64,000 nucleotides of DNA from Metellina segmentata (GCA_947359465.1 OX375880.1:19978714-20042713); one strand, 5' to 3'; numbered from the stretch's first letter, positions 43,700-55,375 are shown. Program-made: numbers and translations. The notes: generated from the sequence alone by a model not told the origin.

Positions 43700-43915
43700 C
43701 GCTTGGTTGGTTTAGGATTTATGGAGCTATAAAGTTCATATATGGCAAAGCTGTGCAATACACGACGTCAAAGAATGGACATACACGCACAAAAAACGTT
43801 TTTTGGCCATAGAAAGAAATACCCCTCAGAAATCCTCTAAGAAAAAGAATACCTCTAGAACCTACGTCGCCAATAACTCGTATGTTGATTCGCGATAGGC
43901 AAACCAATGGGCCAC
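43700..43915 (+). repeat. R2 dispersed repeat
   Basis: GCTTGGTTGGTTTAGGATTT, ATGGCAAAGCTGTGCAATAC and GAATGGACATACACGCAC. It ends in CCTACGTCGCCAATAACTCG, which resembles SINE 3' body. Confidence 0.65.
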
Positions 43916-43935
43916 GGCGAATCCCTAGGATTTAA

Positions 43936-44114
43936 CCCTCTTTGTCTTTCTTGACGAGGTATCTCGTCATTAGCTAAACTGACCAGATCTTGATGGATAA
44001 GATATTGAGTCATTCGAAGAAAACTGGACAAGTCTTGATTTCGTCATAAAAAATATCTGGAATTACTAGCCAGATCTTGATAGACGAGATATATCGTGGA
44101 AACCATTTGGACGG
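43936..44114 (+). mobile_element. TTAA MITE family P, 179 bp, both TTAA sites present
   Basis: TTAA at 43932-43935 and 44115-44118. Ends CCCTCTTTGTC and ACCATTTGGACGG form a loose inverted repeat. Internal GACGAGGTATCTCGTC and GACGAGATATATCG palindromes. Confidence 0.88.
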
Positions 44115-44121
44115 TTAAGGT

Positions 44122-44578
44122 GACAGTAGCAAAATTGAATGCCAAAATTAAATCCCGATATCGAAGTACAGAGCTACTTTAAGACATTAAAACTTGATAT
44201 TTTATTGATTGAACGCTATTTCGTGGAAATGCAGTACGAGGCATTAAACCTATTGGTGGTTGTCTTTACGACGTATCTCGTCAATAGGAAAATTGGTCAG
44301 ATATGATGATGGACGAGATATATCGTCGAAACCACTAGGAGGGTCAAGAGGACAATAGCAAAATTGAATGCCAAAATTAAAGGCCGAAACCCCAGTACAG
44401 AGCTATTTTAAGACTAAAACTCTTGTTATTTTATTGACTGAACGATATTTCGTGCAGTGACAGGCATTAACCTTATTGGTGGTTGTCTCTATGACGTATC
44501 TCGTCAGTAGGAAAACTGGATAGAGAACTTGATGGACGAGATATCTCGTCGAAACCCTTGTAGGACTAAGGATGGGTA
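44122..44578 (+). repeat. 229-bp tandem duplication carrying short family P units
   Basis: Units start GACAGTAGCAAAATTGAATG (44122) and GACAATAGCAAAATTGAATG (44351). Each ends in a roughly 100-bp minimal MITE (TTGGTGGTTGTCT, TATCTCGTCA, GATGGACGAGATAT, CGAAACC). Confidence 0.88.
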
Positions 44579-44589
44579 GGTAGAATAAA

Positions 44590-44720
44590 TTATAATAGAA
44601 TAATTATAATAGAATAATTATAATAGAATTTGAGATATCACTGTTCAAAAACATGCTAATTAACTCATTATATCTTAGTTAGATAATTAATAATTAGTTG
44701 AATATGTGTTATTCTTGTAT
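44590..44720 (+). mobile_element. Helitron-like fragment
   Basis: A 15-bp triplication (ATAATAGAATAATT) leads into TTTGAGATATCACTGTTCAA and TTAGTTGAATATGTGT, which match 46995-47095 and 26315-26405. Confidence 0.65.
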
Positions 44721-45995
44721 ATATAATGTTGAACTTTATTATTCGGTATTAGAGATCAGTATAAAATTTCCGTAACTGAATGGATGGTAATAATTGACTA
44801 AATGCGACTTGGGAAAATCGTACTCGCTATGATTGGTTAAAGCAAGTCGCTTCGATTTGTGATGTTGAAAATCATCCATATTAAACTTACTTCTTCTCTC
44901 AACAGTGTCATTAAATCAGGGCTTGCAGTAAGAAAGCCCAACTGCAATCAATACAACCAACAAAATTCAAATGAAGTATCTCGCATACTGGGAATATGAA
45001 TTAAAATTTCCATTCGTCTCGGAATACATTTCGGTTGTTGATGTTACCCCTAAACTTTTTTTTCTCCGTAGATTTTTCACAGAAGGTTAGGAGGAGAGGG
45101 TGGCTTCAAAAGAAAGGAGATAAATCAATACAGGAGCGCGGGGGGGAAAAAAGGAGCGGGCCATTTTTTCCAGGATGTGTGCTCCTCCAAGTGGATTCGA
45201 GCAAATAAAGCAAGAAAGAAGAGCCAGATATCTCCTGCTAGTCCCCAGAAATTTCATTCAGAGTTGACAGCGGCAGATTTGTGGCGTCTGAGATGAAGTG
45301 AACTCAAAAACTAAAATGATTTGAAGTGAAGCAGGAAATAAATACGGGAAAGGCGGGTAAACAAACGGCGGGGTGGGCGAGGCGCTGGAAGATATCGGTA
45401 TTTTTCGAATGGATAGTGGCATGTTTTACATATGACATTCGTTCGATTTCGACGGGTTTTTTAAGCTTCTAGAGATTAAGAATGAGCGGAGACTAACTTT
45501 AATGTGAGCCAATCGAAGCAAGTGTGGCTTAACCCACAAAAATCTGAAATTGTCATTATCATCTTTTATTTTTTTTTAAATGTGCAAGTTCAAGTGTTCT
45601 ATAATTGCAAAATAACTTATCGTTGATCACTGAAAAACAAATTTTTAGAATATCATATCTTGTAGATAAATAAGAATATATAAAAAATGATGGCATAATA
45701 ATCGTATTTTTATTTCCATTGAGTATGCTGGTGGGTTGGGCCATTCTTGCTTTGATAGACTTATGTATTAGGCTGGGAGCCTGTCTAACTTAGGGGATGA
45801 ATCATGATATTTGTAATTCAGATCACAAATGCGCTAGTTTCAATCGAGGCCATTAAAACGACAGATAATTATGCAAGTGGCATATTTATATTTGATTGAA
45901 GCGGCATTTTTTTCAATCAACAAAGATTGATCAGTGGAAATTTTGTTGATCATCGAGTATCCTTACTGATGGGTTGATGCCAAAGTTCGTCCCGC
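44721..45995. other. unassigned sequence
   Basis: Nothing recognised. Confidence 0.35.
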
Positions 45996-45999
45996 GCTG

Positions 46000-47440
46000 T
46001 TTTGATAAAAATTGCTACCGCTGCCACCGCAGGATTGAAAATTCTCTTTTTACGCTCGATGTTAGACGGTTTCTCTAGAAAGCTCGTATCAGAAAATTAC
46101 AAAATAGCCATCGCTTGTTCAAAATTGTACAGGGAACAGGATGAACAAGATTATTTTCCTATGAAGCTATTAGTTATAGGGTTTATTAAAAGCCAAAGTT
46201 GAAAAAGCGAAATTTCTAACGCGAGTGAGCAAAACACGTTGAATTTTCGGTCTTCAGCCGTGATCTTTTTTTAGAGTACCTCTAAATGTGAATTTTTGCA
46301 CGACGCCGAGTTTTTTTTCAGAAATTTTAATTTGGTTCCTGATAATATATTTTTGAAATTCCGGAAAAATCGGGACATTTTCGTTATTTTTTTTAAACTG
46401 CCATATCTATATCTTACTACTATTAATTTTTAAATTTGAAAACATCTAAGGGAACCTCAGAATGTCCTCTTTCTTCCGGTACAATTTTTTGAAATTGGTT
46501 AATGAATACACACTAGAATTCCTGACAATCCAACAGTAAGTCTAAATTTTTTTCTTGCTACAAAATATTCCTCAATTCCTTAGCTTTCAAAGGATGCCAA
46601 GATCTTGAAAATATTCGAAATAGTTTTCTGGTTACAAGGGTTTTCGTTAGGTACTTCCAAAACTTTAAACTCAATTTCTGAAGAAACAAGTTTTTGCAAC
46701 AGGATGCTTTGTTCGAACAGTGATAACTCAACAATAAATTATTGTATTATAATATTTTTTGTATCATTATAATACACATAATACAGCGGATGTTTTGACC
46801 ATAAATCAGAGTTATTAGTCAAGAAATACATTTTTAACAGATTTTTAAATCCTCAATTTCCAGAAAAAGTAGTGATTTTTTATGCATTCTTGGCGAAAAA
46901 AGTTTTAACAGAAAACCTTTTCTCTCAAGAAACTTGATTGAAGGTCAAAACATGAATAACAATATCGGAAATAATTTCCAACTAGAAATGTCTTTCTATA
47001 CAAAATAGTATTTGAGATATCACTGTTCAAAAACATGCTAATTAGCTCATTATATCTTAGTTAGATAATTAATAATTAGTTGAATATGTGTGATATTTGT
47101 TTCACTGAAATAGTTTTAAGTATAAACCAATGACCTACTGTGAAAAAACTGGATTTTTAAAGTTAAAATTAAAAAAATAAACTTCTTGATACACAATCCC
47201 TGTAGAACGTGTTTCCTTATCCATGTCCAATTATTGCAGAAAAACAAACTTTACATTTTTAAATTGAGGCTTCGAGGGGCACTTTAGGACTACCTGTGTG
47301 CCAATTTTAAAGGCCACAGATTGATCTGAAGATATAAGAAAGAAATAGCAATGTTTTCTGCACTGTTCCAAAGTATAATTGTACCAAATTTGATGTGGAT
47401 TGGTCAAACGGTGTAGATTTGTATAGAGAATAGTGTGTAC
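46000..47440 (-). mobile_element. Helitron-like mosaic
   Basis: 46020-46500 matches the 27840-28200 region and 46515-47440 matches 25800-26750, both in plus orientation. In this copy the two blocks adjoin, while at 25.8-28.7 kb they are separate. Neither a TC 5' end nor a CTRR 3' end survives. Confidence 0.75.
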
Positions 47441-47479
47441 GTACTAGTGTGTACGTACACTTTAATAAATAAATTCAAT

Positions 47480-47590
47480 GCGATTCGATTGGATGGGGGC
47501 GAGGCCCTCTCTGTGACGTCATGGACCGGAAAGTAAAATCAGGATTATACCAATTATCAAGATAGTTTCACCGTCGCAGGAGATTGACTC
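47480..47590 (+). mobile_element. Helitron-like fragment
   Basis: GGGGGCGAGGCCCTCTCTG, GTGACGTCATGGACCGG and CGCAGGAGATTGACTCTG match 53905-54005. Confidence 0.7.
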
Positions 47591-47762
47591 TGCAAAAGCT
47601 TATTTACACGTGTGAAGTAAAGAGCACTTCGTTTTTGCTATGCGATGCCATCTAACGCCAAAAAAGAGACATACCTTTTCCATCAAACTCAATATTTCTG
47701 TGTTTGTGCTGATGATTTCATGGACATTGCAAGAAAAATAATGTTGTCCAATGACTAATAAT

Positions 47763-48003
47763 GGTAGGTAGTTAACGTCGTACTGGAGCAACGCAACGTG
47801 ATAGTGGCGACGATCTAGGTTGATCCCACATTGAAAGGTCGGAGGACACCTCGTCATTTTCAACCGCGATACGATGAAGAGGTCAACTCCTCAGCTGGCA
47901 CCCCACTCTCCACAGGAAGGACATTGGAGACTGTGACAAATTTAACATGCACCAGCCCCCAAACACGAGCTTCCAAACCTCCGGTTCCTATTCTGAGACT
48001 CAA
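47763..48003 (-). mobile_element. SINE family B, antisense, diverged
   Basis: GGTAGGTAGTTAACGTCGTA tail, body with several deletions, head region CCTCCGGTTCCTATTCTGAG. Confidence 0.85.
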
Positions 48004-48132
48004 ATAACTGTGCTTCCGCCGTACCACAAAAAAGGATACTTCATACCCCTGGGATAATTATATTCTTAAAATTATCACCAATGATATACCAAACTTAAAT
48101 ATACTGTAATTCTGATTTTTACAGAAGATTAA

Positions 48133-48340
48133 CCTTTAGACTAAGACTGGTACAGCAGTTGTTCCTTGATTGGGCCAAGAAAGAACTTAGACTACGGCCA
48201 GTACAACAGTTGTACCTTGGAAGTTATAAGAAATGCGCCAAGAAAGAATTTATACTACAGCTGGAACAGCAATTCGAAAGTCATCATAATCTCGCCAAGA
48301 AAGAATCGTACCGGTTATATCTATAGCCGTAGTCAAAAGG
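48133..48340 (+). mobile_element. second copy of the 63-bp-repeat TTAA element
   Basis: TTAA at 48129-48132 and 48341-48344. Ends CCTTTAGACTAAGACTGG and, inverted, CCTTTTGACTACGGC. The 208-bp element holds about three 63-bp-type units against about twelve in the 7.4-kb copy, in inverse orientation. Confidence 0.9.
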
Positions 48341-48344
48341 TTAA

Positions 48345-48935
48345 TGTCAACCATTTTTTCTCTCTACCCGAAAAAGGCATTGTGATAGTACTGAATACTT
48401 CCTTGAAAATAAATTCTATGAAATATTAATTCTGTATTAGACAAAATATTGCTTGTGAGTCGCCAGAGACAGGAAAGAATGTTAACCGGGAGGAAACCAT
48501 TTGACAGGTGTCCATGTGACTGTCATCCGGGTCTTGATATGGATATGAATAATTTCTGGGGTCGAGGAAGACTCGGATGGAGGACGAGAGAATGTTTTGC
48601 TTCCCATGAATGAATACATCGTTCGCATTTCATCATTATGTTTGTCGAAATGTTTTCTAGATTCCTCAGCTCGGGCTTTCTATACACATTAAGTGTTTTT
48701 GAAGTCATCGAAGCGACCACAGTTGCATACAATTGTTTAGTTAAGTAAATATACTATATTTAAGTCAAGTAAAAATATCTGACCGATAGGCAGTATTGGT
48801 TCTTACAGAAACTGAAACAAGTTTACATGAGGACAATGCTTGTAGAAATAGGGTTTCTCTAAATTGACTGGCAACACAGATGTAACATCAGAATACATAT
48901 AAAAACATTCTATGATATATTACTTTAATTTATAA
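48345..48935. other. unassigned sequence
   Basis: Nothing recognised; 69-codon minus frame only. Confidence 0.35.
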
Positions 48936-48939
48936 TAAA

Positions 48940-49300
48940 ACTAGTTACTACAGAGTGAAGCAAAATTAATTTTCGAATTGCTACAACCATAATATAAAGA
49001 ATGAAAGAAAATTAGTTAAAATTCAAATTGACTGGTCGCCACAACTGGCGTTTAAAAATGAAGCAAAATTAATTAAAATTCAAAATAACTGTTGACAAAA
49101 TTGGTTTCTGAAGCACAATATAAACTTGATTAAAATGCAAACTGATTACTGCAACAACTAGCTTTTTAAAGAATAAAGCAAAATCAATGTCTGCAGATTT
49201 ACTGTTGCCATAACTGGCGTCTAAAGAATGAAACAAAATGAGTTGAAATGCAAACTAACTCTTGCCACACACAACTGGCGTCTAACGTGTAAAATAAAAA
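48940..49300 (+). repeat. degenerate tandem repeat, ~60-80 bp period
   Basis: Recurring CACAACTGGCGT, CTAAAGAATGAA and GCAAAATTAATT blocks, five or six diverged units. Confidence 0.7.
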
Positions 49301-49870
49301 CTAAATTAACTTAATCCAGGCCTCGAAATTGATCTTCTAATACAGTTGCACCTTGTGCAAGTTTTTAAATTAGATGCAAAGGTTTTATTTTAGATGCATA
49401 CTTTAAAAAAACCCGGAATATTAAGAGTATTAATGTAATGTAATGTAAACTACTTAATAAGTTGGGTATGTTTAGAAAGGTTAGTAGTAGATATTAAATA
49501 AAAAATATTTAAACATCTACATTCTCCCTTCTCAGGCGCACGGCTGTCGCGACAGTCGCTTCGACAGAGCCACCTGCAAAATGTTTTGATCAGCGGAAAG
49601 TTCTCAGTGGCAGTGGCACAAGTAAACCTTCCTCCTGTATAAAGAGGAGAGAGGTCGATACTAATATTTTGTTCAAACACCAAAATAACATAAAACACGT
49701 ACCCCAACCCCTTTTTTTAACGTTAGGTGCACTGTGTGCACCTAGCGGGACAACATTAGGTGCATAATTTTATTTTCATGTGCACCCGGGTATTTCGAGC
49801 TCTGACTTAATCTGGCCCTTATTCTTCACGAACCAATGCGCTCCTCAAACAAAGTTATTGTATTTTACTA
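49301..49870. other. unassigned sequence
   Basis: Holds a small hairpin TAGGTGCACTGTGTGCACCTA-type (near 49725-49745) but no gene. Confidence 0.35.
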
Positions 49871-49872
49871 CA

Positions 49873-50520
49873 TCTATATATATAATTCTCTTACGTGGCA
49901 CGCAAAAAAGACGTTACTTGTAATCGCGTTTTGGCAACACTGTACGATTGTTTGTTTATCGCGAAGTCTCGCGCATCGATTGAATTTATAGCGTTATCGG
50001 ATGAAATTTTATTGAAAAAAAAAGGAAATTTTAATGAGCTGTTGCAGTTAGTTTATAATAGAAATCAAAGAAGGCGGAGGATCTTTTCAGGGCCATTTAA
50101 AAAACGGTCCTTTTCAGGGCCAACAATTATAGTTCAACAAGACGCTTGCACTACAACTTTCGGCAACAAACTCAATGAAAAAGTGTGGGTCGTTTGAGTG
50201 CTGGGGAAATGTACACACAAATAACATGCTGGGTATTCAATTTCCAAAGCAACGCTCACATTTCGAGTCAAAATTTGCACAAAGTTTTCATTTGAATTCT
50301 GATTTTGGAGATACTGTATATATTTTTTCTGTAATACAGCAAATTTAGATTTGAAAAACATTTTGTGGTAACATATTTTGTAAACAATCCCTTCTGCTAG
50401 GACACATGTCTTCATTGAGGCGAGCGAAGCGAGCATAGGTTCGCGCAGCGAACCAATGAGGATTGCGAAGCAATCCTCCGGGGTTGGCGAGCGTTAGAGA
50501 GCAGGGGGCAGGCCCCCTAG
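49873..50520 (+). mobile_element. non-autonomous Helitron, complete
   Basis: Starts TCTATATATATAATTCTC after A and ends GGCCCCCTAG before T, the A/T insertion context of Helitrons. The 3' end carries successive short hairpins: GGTTCGCGCAGCGAACC, GGATTGCGAAGCAATCC and GGGGGCAGGCCCCC just before CTAG. Open frames of about 100 codons show no Rep or helicase motifs. A related complete copy lies at 61594-62076. Confidence 0.93.
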
Positions 50521-51750
50521 TTTCTTCTAATACACATCGTACCAGATGAAAGGGTGTGATGACAAAAAAGAAATGGTAGCGTAAAAGAGCAAGATCTTTG
50601 GGTTTCACCACTACAACATTTTATTCTAACATCCTACAGCTTAGCGAATATTTGCAGCAAGGTTACAGATATTTTTGGGACAAGAAGGGGGTTCGGCAAG
50701 TAGCGAGCGCGTCTTCTCCCTCTGAGTTCTCAATAGTCTCTGTGGAAAATTCTAGCGTCTTGCAGGCCTTTGAACTGAAAACCAGATGTCGATGGAATTT
50801 TGAGTGTTCTCAAGGGGCTTGAGATTGATGAGATCGGGATGTCAGTGTAACGTCAGATGAAGAGGGTTTATTTCAAGAGCCCATAATTTTATGACCGATA
50901 TAATGTCAAATTGAGTGTTGTAGTAGTACTTCTAGGGTTAGTTATGGACAGTTGATCACTTGAAAGGAGTTTTATGGTCTCCAATTAAGGGATTCTGGAA
51001 TACGTCTGCTTTGTGTCGGCTTGATCAGAGAAGCCCGCGCGCGCGCGCGCGCGCGAGTTTAGACATAATATATAAAATCCTTCAATATCAATCCTTCAGA
51101 TCAATATTTTTTGAACTTGTTCTTGCATTTTTTAATATACATTTAAAGTTCCGGAACTTTTCTTGTCCTGTTTCCTAACTATCCAAAAAGCGAGAACATC
51201 TGTATCCATCCACTAAAATCCTTCCCCAAACCCACAAAGGGGAAAAACCTTCACTCCAAGAAACCATTCGCAGACCTTACACCTCTAAAAAAATTCCCAA
51301 ACATCCACCCAATACTTTAACGGCTACTTTTTACGATTCTCTCACTTTCCGCCTCCCATAAAAATTCCTCTAGTCCCCCGGATTTAGGGAATTTTATCCC
51401 TCTCTCAAATGGGAGCGGGGAGAAACTGGAGGGAGGATTATCTCCCATCCCGACCAGACACCGAGAGAATTATGGGGGGCTATTTATGTGACATTTTCCA
51501 ACAAGGCCTTCCCGCCCCCATGCATCACTTCCCTCGCCTTTTGTACCTGATAACGACTTTTACTTCGGAATTATACGATCTCCAGTCTGTGGGTTTTGGA
51601 AAAATAAATTTGGCGTTAATGCTGGCACAAGCGAGATTAGTCCCGGTGTTTGCGCTAGTCCTGCGACAACTAGGGACTGGTGGGAGCAATAGTGGGATGC
51701 GTTCGCCTGTTGTATGGGAAAGGGCATCAAAGGTTGTCTTGACATCTATA
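50521..51750. other. unassigned sequence with a CG run
   Basis: A (CG)n run lies at about 51033-51054. A 143-codon plus frame (51409-51840) starts in unassigned DNA and runs into a SINE; no domain recognised. Confidence 0.35.
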
Positions 51751-51754
51751 ACTC

Positions 51755-52048
51755 ACGCGATATGTGGATTAACAACAGCAGGGTTTCGAGTTCGAATCCA
51801 ATCAAAGACCTCGTGTACAAAGGAGGCTGGTTCACGTTAAATCTGTCCTAGCGGAAAATGTCCTCACGTTAGCGTGGTGTGGAAGCTTGGAGAGTGGGGT
51901 GCCAGATCAGGAGTTGCTTCGTCTTCTGACCTTAGATCAAAATTATGTGTTGGTATCCTCGAATCTTTCCCTTCTGGATTGATCTAGGACCGTCGCAAAT
52001 AGACCATCGTGTTTCTCCATTGCGACGTTAATTAAAATACCTACCTAT
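51755..52048 (+). mobile_element. SINE family B, sense
   Basis: GATTAACAACAGCAGGGTTT, B box GAGTTCGAATCC, body and TACCTACC tail. Confidence 0.9.
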
Positions 52049-52059
52049 ACTCCTTCGAC

Positions 52060-52260
52060 GACATTTTTACTTGGCGTTTTTGGTTCAGTTTGGCTATGCA
52101 TGGTCCATGCACCATAAAACGCCAAGACAACCAACCACCTACAGTGGTTGCGCGTCCAATGGGAGCACTGACATGTCCGTGTTTTATGGTACAAAGACGT
52201 ATTTGGCCATGCTGTGCCAAAAAACAAGACAACGTCTAGTAAAATATGTCGTGAAAGGTG
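52060..52260 (+). repeat. R2 dispersed repeat, partly inverted
   Basis: GTTTTATGGTACAAAGACGT, TTGGCCATGCTGTGCCAA and ACAAGACAACGTC in sense. An opposite-strand piece (TGGTCCATGCACCATAAAAC) lies just upstream, giving an imperfect palindrome. Confidence 0.65.
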
Positions 52261-52293
52261 AGTATGAGAGGGATCGGGGAAGAGAATAATAGG

Positions 52294-52620
52294 TAATGGT
52301 AATTTTAGTTAACGTCGTACTAGAGCAACACAACGGGCTATTGACGACGGTCCGGAATCAGTCCCTTAAGGGAAAGATCCGAGGACAACGCTTCGAAATT
52401 TTGAACCACGGTCAGATGACGAAGCAACACCTGAGCTGGCACCCCACTCTCCAAACTTCCACGCCAACCCAACGTGAGGACTTTCGGCCACGACAGATTT
52501 AAGGTGCACCAGCCGCCTCTACACCAAATGTTTACAAACATCCATGCCCGGACCCGGATTCGAACCAGGAACCTTCCGATCTAGAGGCTAACACCTTAAC
52601 CACTATACCGGTTGGTCGGC
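52294..52620 (-). mobile_element. SINE family A, full length, with target-site duplication
   Basis: GAGAATAATAGG at 52282-52293 and 52621-52632 flanks a 327-bp copy with intact antisense B box (GGATTCGAACC) and A box. A good reference copy. Confidence 0.96.
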
Positions 52621-52679
52621 GAGAATAATAGGATGAAAGCAGATAAAGATCTATCGGGTATTCTGGGAACGAGACTCTC

Positions 52680-53063
52680 ATGTTTACTAAAGACAATGTA
52701 CCGGTGGATCTCGCATTCCCACGTCGATTGAGATTGCCCTTGACTAAAAAAAAAGTTGTACACCTTAATTATCTTAGGCCCGCAATGAAAAATGCAGACT
52801 GGTCACCCCAGAAGAACGCATATGGAGCAAATAGTGCATCACCTCTCCAACCCCGTAAGAAATGGTAATCCATGCAACTTAATCTTGCCGTGGACGACAT
52901 GGTTCTCCAACAAGACCTGCAAACGTCTCCACTGACGTGCCCACTGGGACGTGTCGTTGCAGTCCATACAGGACAAGACAGACTGGTACGGACAGTCACC
53001 ATACAGACACGGTGTGGAACATTCAAGCGCTCAACCGTGAAGGTGATCCCCTTACCCAAGTAA
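52680..53063 (+). pseudogene. BEL/Pao retrotransposon pol C-terminus relic
   Basis: A plus frame (52872-53063) reads VDDMVLQQDLQT, then CPLGRVVAVHTGQDRLVRTV and CGTFKRSTVKVIPLP before a stop. This is the pattern of the DUF5641 domain that ends BEL/Pao polyproteins (xPLGRVxxVxxGxDxxVRxVxVRTxxGTxxRxxxKLxxLP). The upstream frame (52680-52868) is offset by a stop and does not show clear integrase, so only the extreme C-terminus is supported. A purine-rich GCTGAGGGTGGTAG follows, as expected before a 3' LTR. Confidence 0.8.
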
Positions 53064-53092
53064 CAGGACTGAGGTGCTGAGGGTGGTAGTAT

Positions 53093-53300
53093 GTTCATCC
53101 TTCCTGTATGTTACGCGTAAATCCCCAGATGGCGATACTTTTGAATTTACTTCCTCTTGGCGCTTCATGCGTATTACGATTCCTGCTCATGTATCATCAA
53201 CAAGCAGTAAGCAAGCGCGTCTGCAAATCTCTTGTCATACCTAATTCTTTTGTTGATTAAATCTTGCTTTTTATTGTACATCGTCCAAGTTCATTTCGCG
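53093..53300 (+). mobile_element. putative 3' LTR of the BEL/Pao relic
   Basis: TGTTCATCCTTCCTGTATG follows the purine-rich tract directly, as BEL LTRs often begin TGTT. The right end is not certain (a candidate ACA lies near 53310). No second LTR in the window. Confidence 0.45.
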
Positions 53301-53352
53301 ACGACAGAAACAACGTGTTTGCAGTCGTGTGGAAAACTCGGGCCAGAAAGAC

Positions 53353-53677
53353 ATTAAATTTGTCGTCGGGTAGGAATTGAATCCAACTCCTTTCTCTGCC
53401 AGTCACTCCCGTCCTTTTTAACGATGCCGAGATCCGAGGAAAAGTTTCGGAGCTGTGGAGTTGCCATCCCCTTCCGTTGCAGGTGGCATCGATACCACCG
53501 GATAAACATTCCAAGAGACGGACACCCACCAAAAAGATTATACTAAAACTTAGAGGGGCAGACGCAGCCTGCAGACTGAGATTTCAGCGAGCCTCCCAGG
53601 CAGATTCTACTTGTGATGTGCCCGCGAACTTCAAATTATTGTGTAGCAGATCAAACTTGACACTAATTACGCTATAA
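53353..53677 (+). other. unassigned open frame after the putative LTR
   Basis: A plus frame without stops for about 108 codons contains VTPVLFNDAEIRGKVSELW and ends SRSNLTLITL. No ATG early in it and no domain recognised. It could be retroelement leader or gag, or unrelated. Confidence 0.3.
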
Positions 53678-53889
53678 ACATTCTACCCAGTTCTTTGCTC
53701 TTTGCCAAGTGTGTGACGGATTCTTGCCCCTTGTCAAATGTGGTATCTAATTGCTAATTTTTTTTCCCTTTTGTAAGAGATGTTTGGTAGTTCCTGTCCC
53801 TGCGCTCGAAAGCTCTGTGGCCCTGTCCTAATGTTAGTATTATAATTTGCACCCTAAATGTTAATAAATATATATTAACAAATCTGTTT

Positions 53890-54126
53890 GCGAGCGTTAC
53901 CGAGCATGGGGCAAAGCCCTCGCTGTGACGTCATGGACCAGGAAGTCAAATCAGGATAATACGAATTATTAAGATAGTTTCGTCGTCGCAGGAGATTGAC
54001 TCTAAGAAAGTAATGTTGGTTGGGATAAGCGAAAGGAGTGTTGGTTAGCGAAGCAAACCAAATGGGATTGCGTAGGAATCCCCGGGGGTTGGCGAGTGTA
54101 AGCGAGCAGGGGGCGGAGCCCTCTGA
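53890..54126 (+). mobile_element. Helitron-like 3' end
   Basis: GAGCATGGGGCAAAGCCC, GTGACGTCATGGACCAGG and AGCAGGGGGCGGAGCCCTCTGA before T. CTGA fits the CTRR terminus. GGTTAGCGAAGCAAACC and GGGATTGCGTAGGAATCCC hairpins precede it. Confidence 0.75.
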
Positions 54127-54129
54127 TAA

Positions 54130-55044
54130 TTATAAATTTTAATTTCGTAAATTCAACTGCAAATTACCTTCGAATTACTTTCAAATAAATATTTTATCGA
54201 AATGTAACCGGTGGTACGTCTAAATAGAGACCCGTAATAAATTAAAACCCGACCTAAATAGAAACGCTAAAACAGCATGTGGATAGAAAATATCACTGGA
54301 ATTCCTCGGGTCCATGAAACCTGTACGCAACAAAGGAGATACACCCCTGAGGGCGCAAATGAAGTTGACCATCCCTGCCTGAGACAAAGCACCCCTATTT
54401 CACCAGGAAGACCAGAGAAGCTTCCATTCCTTCATATCCGAACCATCTAAAGTGTTGTTGGTAACCCTACAGACTGAGCGTCACCCCCGGAATTCAGAGA
54501 GTACCCACCAGCGAATGATCCCCAGATCTGGCACCAGGACCCACGGACCGGAACTGATTTCTTTGTTTGGTAGAGTGGGGGAACGTAATTTACGAGTATC
54601 CTGCATCTGTCCATTAGACTGATAGGGACCCCCTTTACTTAAGAGACCCCTTATCTAATTTACCTTCCAATAGACAATGCAGCAGGAGAAGAGATCTTTC
54701 ATTTCTGGGCATCGGAGGGGAGGTAGGTTTTTGGTCCTGGAGCGTTCCTTTTAAGGGATTTAACTTTGTTTAATTGAAGGGAGATGTAGGTTTATCGGTT
54801 TTCGAAATCGAATTGCTTCCTTTTCGGATTCGATTCGGGTATTGGATTGAACGATCCAAGAGGCTTCGGACGAACTGGAAGCATTCGGCAGGAAATCGCT
54901 AAATCTCTCATTAGGTAATAAATCAAGTGACTTCGTTTTTCGGGTGCATTTAGCAATGAGGTATGAGTTATATTGTTTAATTCCTATTCTTACAGAGTTG
55001 TGTAGGCACACGATCGATGTATCCATTGGGGCTAATGTGGTGGT
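54130..55044. other. mostly unassigned sequence with an R2 3' part
   Basis: 54285-54375 carries the R2 3' half (AAAATATCACTGGAATTCC, CGGGTCCATGAAACCTGTAC, CCTGAGGGCGCAAATG). A 123-codon minus frame at 54760-55131 has no domain. Confidence 0.45.
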
Positions 55045-55045
55045 G

Positions 55046-55360
55046 GGAAGTAGAATTAACGTCGGACTAAAGCAACGGAACGGGCTATCGCCGACAGTCT
55101 GGTTAGGTATGTATATTAATAAACGTCGCACAACAAGCTCTATTGGCGAGGGTACAGATTCGAGAACAATACCACGTCATTTTGAACCACGGCCAGGTGA
55201 CGAGGCAACACCTGAGCTGGCACCCCACTCTCCAAACTTTCACACCACGCCAACGTGATGACATTTGAGGTCCCGTCAGATTTAACGTGTACCAGCCCCT
55301 TTGTACACGATGGTCTTTTGTTGGATTCGAACTCGCAAACCTCCGTTTGCTAAATCCGTT
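55046..55360 (-). mobile_element. SINE 3' end plus family B copy within one direct repeat
   Basis: A truncated 3' end (to GCCGACAGTCTGG) is followed by a family B copy (55103-55360). CTAATGTGGTGG occurs on both sides (about 55033-55044 and 55363-55374), although GCTAA also belongs to the SINE head. Confidence 0.75.
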
Positions 55361-55375
55361 GTCTAATGTGGTGGC

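Noticed and set aside
51033..51054. CG run as possible CpG island or Z-DNA promoter
   Set aside because: It is a simple dinucleotide repeat in otherwise ordinary sequence with no gene start nearby.
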